Positions 7,123-15,009 are shown, numbered from the stretch's first letter. The stretch: DNA of 40,569 bases from HRBIN23 sp046294495 (GCA_046294495.1 JBKBKV010000012.1:1-40569), one strand, 5' to 3'. Program-made: numbers and translations. Notes: generated from the sequence alone by a model not told the origin.

Positions 7123-8745
7123 TTATCTGTCCATCTGGAAGGGGGGCGGGAGGGTGGGCATAGGCACCTCAATGACGACGGGGCGGTCGGCGTTTAGGGC
7201 GCTCTGGAGGGCCTGCCCCACCTCCTCCGGCTGGGCGCGCACACCCAGGGCGCCGAAGGCCTCGGCCAGGCGCACGAAGTCGGGGTTATGCAGGTCGGTG
7301 CCCAGGTAGCGCCCCCCGAAGCGGGTGCGTTGGTCGTTCTTGGAGGCGCCGAAAGCCCCATCGGCGAAGACGATGGCCACCACCGGCAGTTGCTCTTTCA
7401 GGGCCGTGGCCAGTTCCTGGGCGTTGTAGAGGAAGCCCCCGTCGCCGTTGATGCTCACCACCTGGCGAGCCGGCTGGGCCACCTTTGCACCCAGGCTGGT
7501 GGGGAAGGCGTAGCCCAGGGTTGCGAAATAGGAGGAGGTAATGTAGGTATTGGGGAGGCGGGCTGGGTAGGCCAGGTTGGCCCAGTAGGCCACATTGGTT
7601 ACCCCCGCCACCAGGATGGCGTTGTCGGGCAGGGCTTGGCGGATCGCCTCTACAATGCGCACCTGAAGGGGGGCTATCTGCTGCACCTCTTGGAGGGCGT
7701 GCTGGCGCGCCTGCTGGGCTAAGATTTCCCCCTGGCGGCCAGGGCGGGAAGTGCCCAACTCGGCCAGGAGGGCCTGGAGGCCCAGGCGAGTGTCGGCTAC
7801 GATGCCTACCTCGGCGGGGTAGTTGCGCCCGATCTCCTGGGGGTCGGCGTCTATCTGGACAAGGCGCTGGGGTGGCTTGGGTGCCCACCGGCGGAAGGTT
7901 GGGAGGAGGAAGCGTGTCCCTATGGCCAGGAGCACATCGCATTGGGGCACTACCCACTGGGCGGGGCCGAAGCCATAGTAGTTGGCCCCGGCGCATAGGG
8001 GATGCTCCTCGGGCACCGCCCCTTTCCCTTCGGGGGTAAGGAGGATAGGCGCTTGAAGGATACGGGCTATCTCCAGCAGTTCCTGGGAGCAGGGTGAGCG
8101 CACCGCCCCTCCCCCGACCCAGATGGCCACCTGCTTCGCCCCCTTCAGGAGGGCTGCAGCGCGGCGCACCGCCTGGGGGTCTGGCTCGGGGATGGTGGGG
8201 GGTTCCGGTTCGGGGATGCCTATCTCGGCGGTGGAGGCCAGCACATCAGGGGGGATCTCTACTGCGGTAGGGCGCGGACGGCCACTCTGGGCCTGGCGCA
8301 AGGCCTCGGCCACCAGCCCCGGCACCTCCTGGGGTTTCAGGGCGCGGGCGCACCACTTGGTCAAGGGGCGCAGGGTGTCCATCTGCTCACGGATTTCGTG
8401 CAGGAGGCCCCTCTCCTTCCCCAGGCCCCAGGACTCAATCTGCCCGGCGATGAGGAAGACGGGTGAGGAGCAGGCATAGGCGGTGCCCAGGCCGGCTGAG
8501 GCGTTGAGCACCCCCGGCCCCGGCACCACCATGGCCACCCCTACCTTACCACTGGTGCGGGCATAACCATCGGCCATGTAGGTGGTGGCCTGCTCGTGGC
8601 GTGTGGTGATGAGGCGAATGCCCGGCAGCCGGGCCAGGGCGTCGAAGGCGGTCATTATTTGGGCACCGGGGAGTGCGAAGATAACCTCTACCTGATGGCG
8701 CTGAAGGGTGCGCACCAGGGCATCGGCGCCGCTCATAGGGGGCAT
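7123..8745 (-). CDS. Thiamine-diphosphate-dependent enzyme of the acetolactate synthase family
   Basis: The 540-residue protein has the three-domain layout of acetolactate synthase-like enzymes: an N-terminal Pyr domain with the catalytic Glu in TTRHEQATTYMADGYAR (near 50-66), a central nucleotide-fold domain, and a C-terminal PP domain with the ThDP/Mg motif NGDGGFLYNAQELATA. ATG 8745 follows AACAAGGAGGGG. It could be a catabolic acetolactate synthase, a benzoylformate decarboxylase-like or another 2-oxoacid enzyme. No regulatory small subunit (ilvN) or ilvC lies nearby, so biosynthetic IlvB is less likely. It is 40 bp downstream of the ROK kinase gene, in the same operon. Confidence 0.85.
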   Translation of the reverse strand: MPPMSGADALVRTLQRHQVEVIFALPGAQIMTAFDALARLPGIRLITTRHEQATTYMADGYARTSGKVGVAMVVPGPGVLNASAGLGTAYACSSPVFLIAGQIESWGLGKERGLLHEIREQMDTLRPLTKWCARALKPQEVPGLVAEALRQAQSGRPRPTAVEIPPDVLASTAEIGIPEPEPPTIPEPDPQAVRRAAALLKGAKQVAIWVGGGAVRSPCSQELLEIARILQAPILLTPEGKGAVPEEHPLCAGANYYGFGPAQWVVPQCDVLLAIGTRFLLPTFRRWAPKPPQRLVQIDADPQEIGRNYPAEVGIVADTRLGLQALLAELGTSRPGRQGEILAQQARQHALQEVQQIAPLQVRIVEAIRQALPDNAILVAGVTNVAYWANLAYPARLPNTYITSSYFATLGYAFPTSLGAKVAQPARQVVSINGDGGFLYNAQELATALKEQLPVVAIVFADGAFGASKNDQRTRFGGRYLGTDLHNPDFVRLAEAFGALGVRAQPEEVGQALQSALNADRPVVIEVPMPTLPPPFQMDR

Positions 8746-8785
8746 ATTCCCCTCCTTGTTGTGTGGGTAGGGGGTGATGGGGCCA

Positions 8786-9775
8786 TTATAGCGCCCCCCT
8801 ATTTCCTTTGGCGATGCCATCTGTAGACAGGTGCTCCCATGCCATTTGGGCGGCTCCCAGCAGGCCGGCGTCGTCCCCCAGCAGGGAGGGGAGGATGGGC
8901 ACCCTTCCTTTCAGGCCCCTGATGAGGTGCCTGTTCATAACCTGGCGGATAGTGGGCAGTGCACGGTGGAGGGACTGGGACACGCCCCCACCGATAACGA
9001 CGCCCTGGAGGTCCAGGGCGTTGGCGAGGCTTGCCAAAGCCACCCCCAGCCAGCGGGATGCTTCTACTAGAAAGGAACCGGCCTCCCTTTCCCCCTGCAG
9101 GTCAGCCTCTGCCAGGGCCTCGGGGGAGATGCGCTGGGGATCGCCCCCAACGATGCAGGCCAGAAGTGGGAAGGTGTTGGGGGAGAAGCGGGCCCGTGCG
9201 GAGCGGGCGATAGCCGGGCCGGCGGATAGGGCCTCCACACACCCGAAGCCGCCACACCCGCAAGGTGGGCCGTTGGCGTTCACCACTATATGTCCTACCT
9301 CGCCGGCCCATCCCCGCGCCCCCCGCACCAGGCCCCCCTCCATCACCAGCCCGCCCCCTATACCTGTTCCCCAGATGATGAAGGCGAAGGTGTCCCATTT
9401 CTGGGCGATGCCGAAGGTGTGTTCGCCCAGTGCGGCCATGTTGGCGTCGTTGTCGGCCCAGACAGGCAGCCCCAGGCGTTGGGACAGGGAGGTGGCCAGG
9501 GTGACGCCATCCCACCCCGGCAGGTTGGGGGGGTGGGTGAGGGTGCCTTCGGGGTAGTGAATAGGGCCGGCGGAGGACATCCCTACTCCCAGGGGCCATA
9601 CATCTGTTTCCCGGCTGACCCGGCGCACTTCCTGGGCTACGCGTTCCAGGGCGCGATAAGGGCCCTCCTGCGGAAGGGTGGGGAGCACTCGGCGCTCCAG
9701 GACCTCCCCGCCCTGTCCCACCAGGGCTATGCGGATGCGTGTGCCCCCCAGGTCAATGGCCGCCACAGCGTCCAT
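8786..9775 (-). CDS. ROK-family sugar kinase (glucokinase-like)
   Basis: ROK kinases phosphorylate hexoses such as glucose or N-acetylmannosamine with ATP. The 329-residue protein has the N-terminal phosphate motif DLGGTRIRIA (8-17), the substrate loop with WADNDANMAALGE, the second phosphate motif WGTGIGGGLV, and the zinc-binding ROK signature GHIVVNANGPPCGCGGFGCVEA with all three expected Cys residues. There is no N-terminal DNA-binding domain, so it is a kinase and not a ROK repressor. ATG 9775 starts 6 bases after the response-regulator stop codon. The C-terminus (KGNRGAL) extends slightly beyond the usual end. Glucokinase is the most likely activity, but the substrate cannot be read from sequence. 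Confidence 0.88.
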   Translation of the reverse strand: MDAVAAIDLGGTRIRIALVGQGGEVLERRVLPTLPQEGPYRALERVAQEVRRVSRETDVWPLGVGMSSAGPIHYPEGTLTHPPNLPGWDGVTLATSLSQRLGLPVWADNDANMAALGEHTFGIAQKWDTFAFIIWGTGIGGGLVMEGGLVRGARGWAGEVGHIVVNANGPPCGCGGFGCVEALSAGPAIARSARARFSPNTFPLLACIVGGDPQRISPEALAEADLQGEREAGSFLVEASRWLGVALASLANALDLQGVVIGGGVSQSLHRALPTIRQVMNRHLIRGLKGRVPILPSLLGDDAGLLGAAQMAWEHLSTDGIAKGNRGAL

Positions 9776-9781
9776 GCACCT

Positions 9782-10483
9782 TTACCCCTCAAAACGATAG
9801 CCAACGCCCCGCACGGTGATAATACGCACGGGGTTAGCAGGGTCTTTCTCAATCTTCTCCCGTAGCCAGCGGATGTGCACATCTACGGTGCGGCTCTCCA
9901 CGGCGTAGTCGTAGCCCCAAACCTGGTTGAGCAGGTGCTCCCGTGAGAAGGCTTTGCCCCTGTTGGCCACCAGGTAGGCCAGGAGGTCAAACTCCTTTGG
10001 CTTGAGGGGGAGGGGCACGCCCCCCTTAAGGGCCTTGTGCCCCTCCAAGTCCAGCACCAGGTCTCCACTCTGGAGGAGGCGTGGAGGCCCTTGCTGGGCA
10101 AGGGCGGCCCGGCGCAGGTGGGCCTTTACCCGCGCCACCAGTTCCCGCATGCTGAAGGGCTTGGTTATATAATCGTCTGCCCCCAGTTCCAGCCCCAGCA
10201 CACGGTCAACCTCTTCATCCCGTGCCGTAAGAATCAGTATGGGGACCGAGGACTCTCGCCGCAGGAGACGACAAACCTCAAAGCCGTCCATTCCGGGCAG
10301 GATGAGGTCCAGGATGACCAAGTCTGGCTTTCGGGTGCGGGCGGTCTCCATGGCGGAGGGGCCATCGGAGGCGGTTAGGACACGGTAGCCCTGGCGGGAG
10401 AGGGTGTAGCGGAGGCTCTCCCGGAGGGTGGCCTCGTCTTCCACCACCAGGATAGTGGCTGATGTGGTAGAAGAATTAGACAT
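9782..10483 (-). CDS. OmpR/PhoB-type response regulator
   Basis: The 233-residue protein has a receiver domain (10-125) with the acidic pair E15-D16, phospho-acceptor D59, T87 and K108, and a winged-helix DNA-binding domain (about 135-232) ending in the standard TVDVHIRWLREKIEKDPANPVRIITVRGVGYRFEG-type block. ATG 10483 gives the normal family N-terminus; a second in-frame ATG at 10504 would add seven residues, and neither has a strong ribosome site. No histidine kinase gene is next to it, so it is an orphan here. It heads the minus-strand run of regulator, ROK kinase, TPP enzyme, sigma factor and DUF4349 protein. Confidence 0.92.
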   Translation of the reverse strand: MSNSSTTSATILVVEDEATLRESLRYTLSRQGYRVLTASDGPSAMETARTRKPDLVILDLILPGMDGFEVCRLLRRESSVPILILTARDEEVDRVLGLELGADDYITKPFSMRELVARVKAHLRRAALAQQGPPRLLQSGDLVLDLEGHKALKGGVPLPLKPKEFDLLAYLVANRGKAFSREHLLNQVWGYDYAVESRTVDVHIRWLREKIEKDPANPVRIITVRGVGYRFEG

Positions 10484-10531
10484 CCTATGCTTATGGTAGG
10501 GCATGGGAGAGGAAACATATACTGAGAGCCG
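10484..10531. promoter_or_regulatory. Compact divergent promoter region
   Basis: Only 48 bp separate the response-regulator gene (minus) and the PlsY-like gene (plus). TATACT at 10518-10523 would be a -10 for the plus gene, giving a near-leaderless mRNA starting a few bases before ATG 10532. No matching -35 was seen. The response regulator may control both directions. Confidence 0.3.
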
Positions 10532-11080
10532 ATGGTGATAGCACTGGCGCTTCCGGCCGCGTATCTTATGGGGTCGGTGCCCTTTGCCTATCTGGCGGCG
10601 CGGGCCAAGGGGGTAAACATCTTCGCTGTGGGCACGGGCAACCCAGGGGCGGCCAATGTGTTCCGTTGTGTGAGCCGCCCCCTGGGGGTGCTGGTGTTCC
10701 TCCTGGATGCCCTGAAGGGGGTGGGGGCTGTGGGGTTTGGGCGGGGGCTGGGGATGGGGGAGGGGTGGCTTATCACCCTGGGGGCTTTGGCCATCGTGGG
10801 GCACGCCTATCCAGTCTTTCTCGGTTTCCGAGGGGGGGCCGGGTTGGCCACCGCTATCGGGGCGGGCCTGGCCCTGGCCCCCAAGGCGGGCTTACCGGCT
10901 TTTCTGTTGACAATAGGCATCGCGTTGCCCATCCTGAGGAGCACGGGGCATGCGGCAGGTTTTGGGATGGCCTTGTTCCTTCTCATTGGCGTGCTTCTTA
11001 AGCAAGGATGGCTAACCATGCTGGGGCCTGTGCTCCTTTTCGCCCTGGTGTTCCTGCAGAGCCGTCTGGCGCGCCGGTAA
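10532..11080 (+). CDS. PlsY-like acyl-phosphate:glycerol-3-phosphate acyltransferase
   Basis: PlsY is an integral membrane enzyme that acylates glycerol-3-phosphate at position 1, the first step of phospholipid synthesis. The 182-residue protein has the family layout: GSVPFAYLAAR (14-24), GTGNPGAANVFR (34-45), DALKG (59-63), and GHAYPVFLGFRGGAG (90-104), with several hydrophobic helices between. Two positions differ from the classical motifs: the first loop is GTGN instead of GSGN, and the third motif has Ala103 where active enzymes have the Lys of GGKG. It may thus be a divergent paralogue with altered substrate or no activity. A PlsC-like gene lies 16 kb away (26677-27357). Confidence 0.82.
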   Translation: MVIALALPAAYLMGSVPFAYLAARAKGVNIFAVGTGNPGAANVFRCVSRPLGVLVFLLDALKGVGAVGFGRGLGMGEGWLITLGALAIVGHAYPVFLGFRGGAGLATAIGAGLALAPKAGLPAFLLTIGIALPILRSTGHAAGFGMALFLLIGVLLKQGWLTMLGPVLLFALVFLQSRLARR

Positions 11081-11085
11081 GGCAT

Positions 11086-11973
11086 CTACTCTATAGGGTA
11101 GTCTCCGCTAGCCTGGAAGGTGATTTCCAGGTCTTCCGACGGGAAGCGCATGGACACTTTCCCCTCCATAGCCAGGGAGACGGCGCGGCGGTGGGAGGCT
11201 TCGGTGAAGATGGCCCCGGCCTTCCCCGCATCCCGAACGGCGATGTCTAGGGCCACCTCGGTGGGGCCAGACGCCTTCAGGCGGAGGGCTTTCTTCTCCC
11301 CCTCCCCCAGGAGCACACGCACCCCCCCTTGCTGGTGCCATATCTGGTAGCGCACCTGCTGGATATTCCCCCCGAAGGAGTTGGGGTTGTCCAGGCGCAG
11401 GGTGGCTGTTACCTTTACCTGGCTGGGGGTGAGGTCGTGCAGGCGCACTTGGGCGACGCGGGCCTGGGGGCGCTCCACCTTGGCGAAGGTGCCCATCACA
11501 TCCCGGAACTCCTCGGGCATCATCCCCATAACGAAGGGCATGTTATCGGCCAGCCAGCGGGCGGTAGCGGAGCCTTTCAGGACACCTGGCAGCGGCCCGA
11601 TGGGGTGGCTTCCCACCGCCACGATAAGGGCTGTGAGGGAGACGGCTGCCGTGAAAACGCCGAAAGCGATGCCACCAAGACTGTCCAGCCACCCCAGCAA
11701 GAAGGTGTGCACCAGGTTTCGCACCAGGAGGCCCACCAGCCACGCTGCAATCAGGGTAGCCCCGAAGATGACCACAAAGGCTGCTACGGTGGCCACCGAT
11801 GGGTCGCTGATGAAGGTAAGGGCGTCGCGCACCTGGGGGCTGAAGCGTCCCGCCAGGAAAGCCCCTCCTATCACACCCCCCAGCATCAGCAGACTGCGCA
11901 CCAGCCCCGTGCGCCATCCGTTGAAGGCCGCCAGCACCAGGATTATAAGGAAAATGATATCCAGCCAGTTCAT
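11086..11973 (-). CDS. CvpA-family membrane protein fused to a LEA2-like domain
   Basis: The 295-residue protein begins with four hydrophobic segments (about 5-23, 28-45, 62-85, 100-125) in the pattern of CvpA/colicin V production proteins (MNWLDIIFLIILVLAAFNGWRTG). After residue 170 comes a soluble domain with KVTATLRLDNPNSFGGNIQQVRYQIW and later LRLKASGPTEVALDIAVR, typical of the LEA2/WHy fold (late-embryogenesis-abundant type 2). LEA2 domains are immunoglobulin-like folds linked to desiccation or membrane stress. CvpA proteins are normally about 160-180 residues with no such tail. ATG 11973 has GGGGGAGGT directly upstream. It converges on the PlsY-like gene (5 bp apart) and diverges from the HExxH gene. 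Confidence 0.78.
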   Translation of the reverse strand: MNWLDIIFLIILVLAAFNGWRTGLVRSLLMLGGVIGGAFLAGRFSPQVRDALTFISDPSVATVAAFVVIFGATLIAAWLVGLLVRNLVHTFLLGWLDSLGGIAFGVFTAAVSLTALIVAVGSHPIGPLPGVLKGSATARWLADNMPFVMGMMPEEFRDVMGTFAKVERPQARVAQVRLHDLTPSQVKVTATLRLDNPNSFGGNIQQVRYQIWHQQGGVRVLLGEGEKKALRLKASGPTEVALDIAVRDAGKAGAIFTEASHRRAVSLAMEGKVSMRFPSEDLEITFQASGDYPIE

Positions 11974-12031
11974 ACCTCCCCCTTTCCCGCCGCCTGGCGT
12001 AACATCCTATCGTATCCTAAGAAGAGTAACG
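11974..12031. promoter_or_regulatory. Short divergent promoter region
   Basis: Fifty-eight bp separate the two divergent starts at 11973 and 12032. It holds the ribosome site of the CvpA-LEA2 gene and the AAGAAGAG site of the HExxH gene; promoters for both must lie here, but no clear consensus is visible. Confidence 0.3.
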
Positions 12032-13360
12032 ATGCACACAGGCCCTTCGGCCCATTTTGCGCCGTGGAGATGGGCAGTCCTGCTCCTCCTGTTTGCCTTG
12101 CTGGTGGTCTTGAGGACAGACGCCCTTCGCCTCTCCCCTGGGCAGCGCATAGCCCTCCCCTACGCCTTCTCCCTGGAGGGGTGGGAGGTGCGCGTTTTCT
12201 TCCGCAAGTGGCTCTACCTGCTCCGGGAGGTGCTCCCCGGCCTGAAGACGCCCAGGGAGAAGCGCGTTCAGAGTATACAGCGCTGGTTCGCCCTGGAGGA
12301 GGAGGCAAATCACCTACAGCGTATTATCCAGCGCCTGGCATCCCTGCGGGGCGCCAATGGGCACTCCCTCCCTGTGGGGGCGTGGGAGCAGGGGGAATTG
12401 CAGGCCCTGCTGGGGCGCCCCAGCCGGGGCCTCGCCCAGGACTTGGCCGACCTGGAGGGGCGCTTGCACGCTCTACGCCAGGCACAGGGGCGCCTGCAAA
12501 ATTTGGTGGAGGAGGCACTGGAGGCGGAGGTAAGCGCCGTCCTCCGAGAGGAGGGGCTGGCCCTGCCCCTGGGGCTTGTGTGGCCCCCGGTGGACTTCCG
12601 TTTCACCCGCCCCCCGCACTTGCTGGTGGTCTCCCTGCGGGAGCGCATTGTCCTAGAGGCCTCGTATCGCCTGCAACCGGATATGCGCATTGAACAGATG
12701 GACGATGTGGAGACGGCAATCCTCTCCCGAGAGAACAAGTCGGCCCTAGTGGTGGAGTTGGGGGGGCTGGGCAGTTATCCCGCCATGGTGGCCCAGGGAC
12801 ACGACCTGCGCGCCACTTTGCACCTCATCGCCCACGAATACCTGCACCACTACCTCTTCTTCCGTCCCCTGGGGTGGCACTACGGGACCGACCCTGATAC
12901 CACAAGCCTGAACGAAACCCTGGCAGACATGGCCGGGCGCGAGATAGGGGATAGGGTTTATGTTCGCCTGGGTGGCAAGGTGCCCCCCCCTGCACCCCCC
13001 ACGCCATCGCCGCCTGGGGTATTTGACTTCAACCGGGAGATGCGCCTTACCCGCCAGGAGGTGGAGCGCTTGCTGGGGGAGGGCAAGGTGGAGGAGGCGG
13101 AGCGGTATATGGAGGAGAGGCGGCAGGTGTTTGTGGAGCATGGGTATGCCATACGGAAACTGAACCAGGCCTACTTCGCCTTTCATGGCACCTACGCCGA
13201 GAGCCCTGCCTCGGTAAGCCCCATCGCCGGCCAGTTGCAGGCCCTACGACGGGCCAGCCCGTCTGTTGGGGCCTTCATCGCTACGGTGGCCCGCTTCGGC
13301 TCCTACAAGGACTTCCTGAGGTTTTACCACGCGCAGGGGTTGGTGGGGGCTATTCCCTAA
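12032..13360 (+). CDS. Membrane-anchored protein with HExxH metallopeptidase motif
   Basis: The 442-residue protein has one N-terminal membrane segment (about 13-28, WAVLLLLFALLVVL), a long helical, coiled-coil-prone region rich in Leu, Glu, Arg and Gln (about 75-175), and a C-terminal part with HEYLH (268-272) followed by NETLADMAG (294-302). HExxH with a downstream Glu in an ExxAD-like helix is how gluzincin metallopeptidases bind zinc, so Glu295 is a candidate third ligand. I do not recognise a named family. The catalytic part should face outside if the signal anchor is uncleaved. ATG 12032 was chosen because the membrane segment then starts the protein; the frame extends far upstream only as antisense of the CvpA gene. 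Function as a protease is inferred. Confidence 0.75.
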   Translation: MHTGPSAHFAPWRWAVLLLLFALLVVLRTDALRLSPGQRIALPYAFSLEGWEVRVFFRKWLYLLREVLPGLKTPREKRVQSIQRWFALEEEANHLQRIIQRLASLRGANGHSLPVGAWEQGELQALLGRPSRGLAQDLADLEGRLHALRQAQGRLQNLVEEALEAEVSAVLREEGLALPLGLVWPPVDFRFTRPPHLLVVSLRERIVLEASYRLQPDMRIEQMDDVETAILSRENKSALVVELGGLGSYPAMVAQGHDLRATLHLIAHEYLHHYLFFRPLGWHYGTDPDTTSLNETLADMAGREIGDRVYVRLGGKVPPPAPPTPSPPGVFDFNREMRLTRQEVERLLGEGKVEEAERYMEERRQVFVEHGYAIRKLNQAYFAFHGTYAESPASVSPIAGQLQALRRASPSVGAFIATVARFGSYKDFLRFYHAQGLVGAIP

Positions 13361-13451
13361 ATGTGTGGTTGACTCGCACTAGTTACAAAATGTATGGCCG
13401 AGGGATAATATGAAAACACGCAGTGGTCCAAGTTAGCCTGAGGAGGGGAAT
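13361..13451 (+). promoter_or_regulatory. AT-richer leader with probable promoter and strong ribosome site
   Basis: Base composition drops in GC right after the HExxH gene. GATAAT (13404-13409) resembles a -10 box, with TTACAA 15 bp before it as a poor -35. GAGGAGGGG (13440-13448) is a strong ribosome site placed for ATG 13452, which is in a different frame from the long downstream ORF. Confidence 0.4.
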
Positions 13452-13993
13452 ATGGCAGAGCGTGCAGAAGACCAACAAGTTACAGGCGATACCAGCCCAG
13501 GCAATTCTTGACCAGTTTGAGCGAGATAAGCGAGAGTGCGATTCTGACCCGAAGAACTTGGCCGTGTGGCTCCCCATGCTGCAGCGATACGGTCCTGCCT
13601 TGCTAGTTCAGTGTGAAAATGCGTTACGGCTCTCTCAGGAACTTGTATTAGATTGGCTTGCTCGCTATATGTTCCGTCTGCAACCAGATAAAGCCGAGCG
13701 AGTTGCGGCGTCCCTAGCCGACCATAGGCAGCACCTGGCCCATGCGCGCCCTCTCAACATTGAGATGCTTCAGCGTTTAGGGATGATGGTGACCTTACTA
13801 GAAAACGACCAAAAACTCCAGGACAAGGTGCTTACAGTATATCACGCCACTATGCACACTTTTTCCGCCACGCCCGCTACGAAAAATTATGGAGAACCAT
13901 CTTGGCAAGGCGTTCATCAAGATAGCTCAGCAAGTAGTTGACATGCCTCCTGGTGCACAACTGCCAAGGGCACCCGGACCGTGGTGGCCTTAG
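13452..13993 (+). pseudogene. Frame-disrupted hypothetical gene in AT-richer island
   Basis: The only well-placed start, ATG 13452 after GAGGAGGGG, codes for 19 residues (MAERAEDQQVTGDTSPGNS) and stops. A second frame is open from 13423 to 13941 (172 codons from a GTG without ribosome site) and its centre, for example LAVWLPMLQRYGPALLVQ and LVLDWLARYMFRLQPDKAERV, looks protein-like. Near the 3' end a third reading, ATG 13889 to stop 13993 (MENHLGKAFIKIAQQVVDM...), also looks coding. These parts would join with two frame changes. I recognise no family. Either a decayed gene, assembly indels, or overlapping small genes explain it; the local AT-richness suggests recent transfer or decay. Confidence 0.45.
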
Positions 13994-14002
13994 GTCTCTC
14001 TG

Positions 14003-14917
14003 TTATTCCAGCACCACATCCCCGCTCTGGCCCCCCGTCTTGCGCAAGAGGCGTAGGTCGGTGATGCGCACCCCCTTCTCTACCCCCTTCACCATATCGT
14101 AGAGGGCCAGGGCAGCGCAGGCGGCCGCCGTTATGGCCTCCATCTCTACCCCGGTGTGCCATACCGCCCGCGCCGTGGCGGTGATATGCACGGCGCTGGA
14201 CGCCTCGTCTATGTGGGTGTCCACCTGGACGCTGGTAAGGGGGATGGGGTGGCATAGGGGGATGAGGTGGGGTGTCATCTTGGCCCCTGCGATTCCCGCC
14301 AGGCGCGCCACTGCTAGGGCGTCTCCCTTCTCCAGGCCCCCAGCCTTCACCAGGGCCAGGGTCTCCGGGCGCATGCGCACCGTTACAGTGGCCACCGCCT
14401 CCCGCGCCGTCTGGGGCTTATGCCCTACTTCTACCTGGCGTGCGCGCCCCTGGGCGTCCAGATGGGTAAGGGCTGTGGAAGGCTCGCTCCCTTGTGGGGG
14501 GGTGGGGCGCGCCCCCGCCTCGTATTGAGCCCAGGCGTTTACCATTTCGTTTTCAGGATGGCCGACGTGCCCCTTGACCCATTCCCAGCGCACCTGCCGG
14601 CGCTGAGCCAGGGCGTCCAGGCGTTGCCAGAGGTCTAAGTTGACATTGCGCTTGCGTGGCTTAGCCCCTGGCTGGCGGCTAAGCATATCTTTCACCACAT
14701 ACTGGCTGTCGCTGTGCACCACCACCTGGGAGCCTTCGGGTGTGGCCTCCAGGGCCTTGATGGCGGCCGTCAGTTCCATGCGTTGGCTGGTGGTGTTCTC
14801 TTCGTGCCCGTGCAAAAGGCGGCGTTGGCTGTCCTGCACCAGGAGGACAGCCCACCCGCCCCGCTTTTCGGACGTTTTGCACGCCCCGTCGATATAAGCC
14901 AGTATGGGAGAGGACAT
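14003..14917 (-). CDS. RNase HI fused to MoaC (cyclic pyranopterin monophosphate synthase)
   Basis: One uninterrupted 304-residue frame joins two enzymes. Residues 1-135 are RNase HI: D10 in YIDGA, E48 in RMEL, D70 in HSDSQYV and the His loop in VKGHVGHPENE (114-124) are present; the fourth acidic residue (D134 in E. coli) is Asn127. Residues about 150-304 are MoaC, with LTHLD, the Lys of GLEKGDALAVARLAG, LIPLCHP, GVEMEA and the catalytic YDMVK, and a normal ending (TGGQSGDVVLE). MoaC makes cyclic pyranopterin monophosphate in molybdenum cofactor synthesis; RNase HI cuts RNA in RNA-DNA hybrids. A 15-residue Pro-rich linker joins them. ATG 14917 follows AAAGGA. No other moa gene is in the window, and the two functions have no known link. 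Confidence 0.92.
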   Translation of the reverse strand: MSSPILAYIDGACKTSEKRGGWAVLLVQDSQRRLLHGHEENTTSQRMELTAAIKALEATPEGSQVVVHSDSQYVVKDMLSRQPGAKPRKRNVNLDLWQRLDALAQRRQVRWEWVKGHVGHPENEMVNAWAQYEAGARPTPPQGSEPSTALTHLDAQGRARQVEVGHKPQTAREAVATVTVRMRPETLALVKAGGLEKGDALAVARLAGIAGAKMTPHLIPLCHPIPLTSVQVDTHIDEASSAVHITATARAVWHTGVEMEAITAAACAALALYDMVKGVEKGVRITDLRLLRKTGGQSGDVVLE

Positions 14918-15009
14918 CGTCCTTTATGATAGCGGTGCAGGGGGAGCCAAGGCTACCCTCTGCTGGTTGTTTGGTGCACAATGGGAGCCAACGGTTAGAA
15001 GGAGGGGGC

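Noticed and set aside
7123..8745. Biosynthetic ilvB
   Set aside because: No ilvN or ilvC adjoins it, and the neighbours are regulators and a ROK kinase; only the family can be stated.
11381..12031. N-terminal 217-codon extension of the HExxH protein frame
   Set aside because: It is the antisense of the CvpA-LEA2 gene, and the product is rich in Arg/Ser/Pro; the signal anchor begins at ATG 12032.
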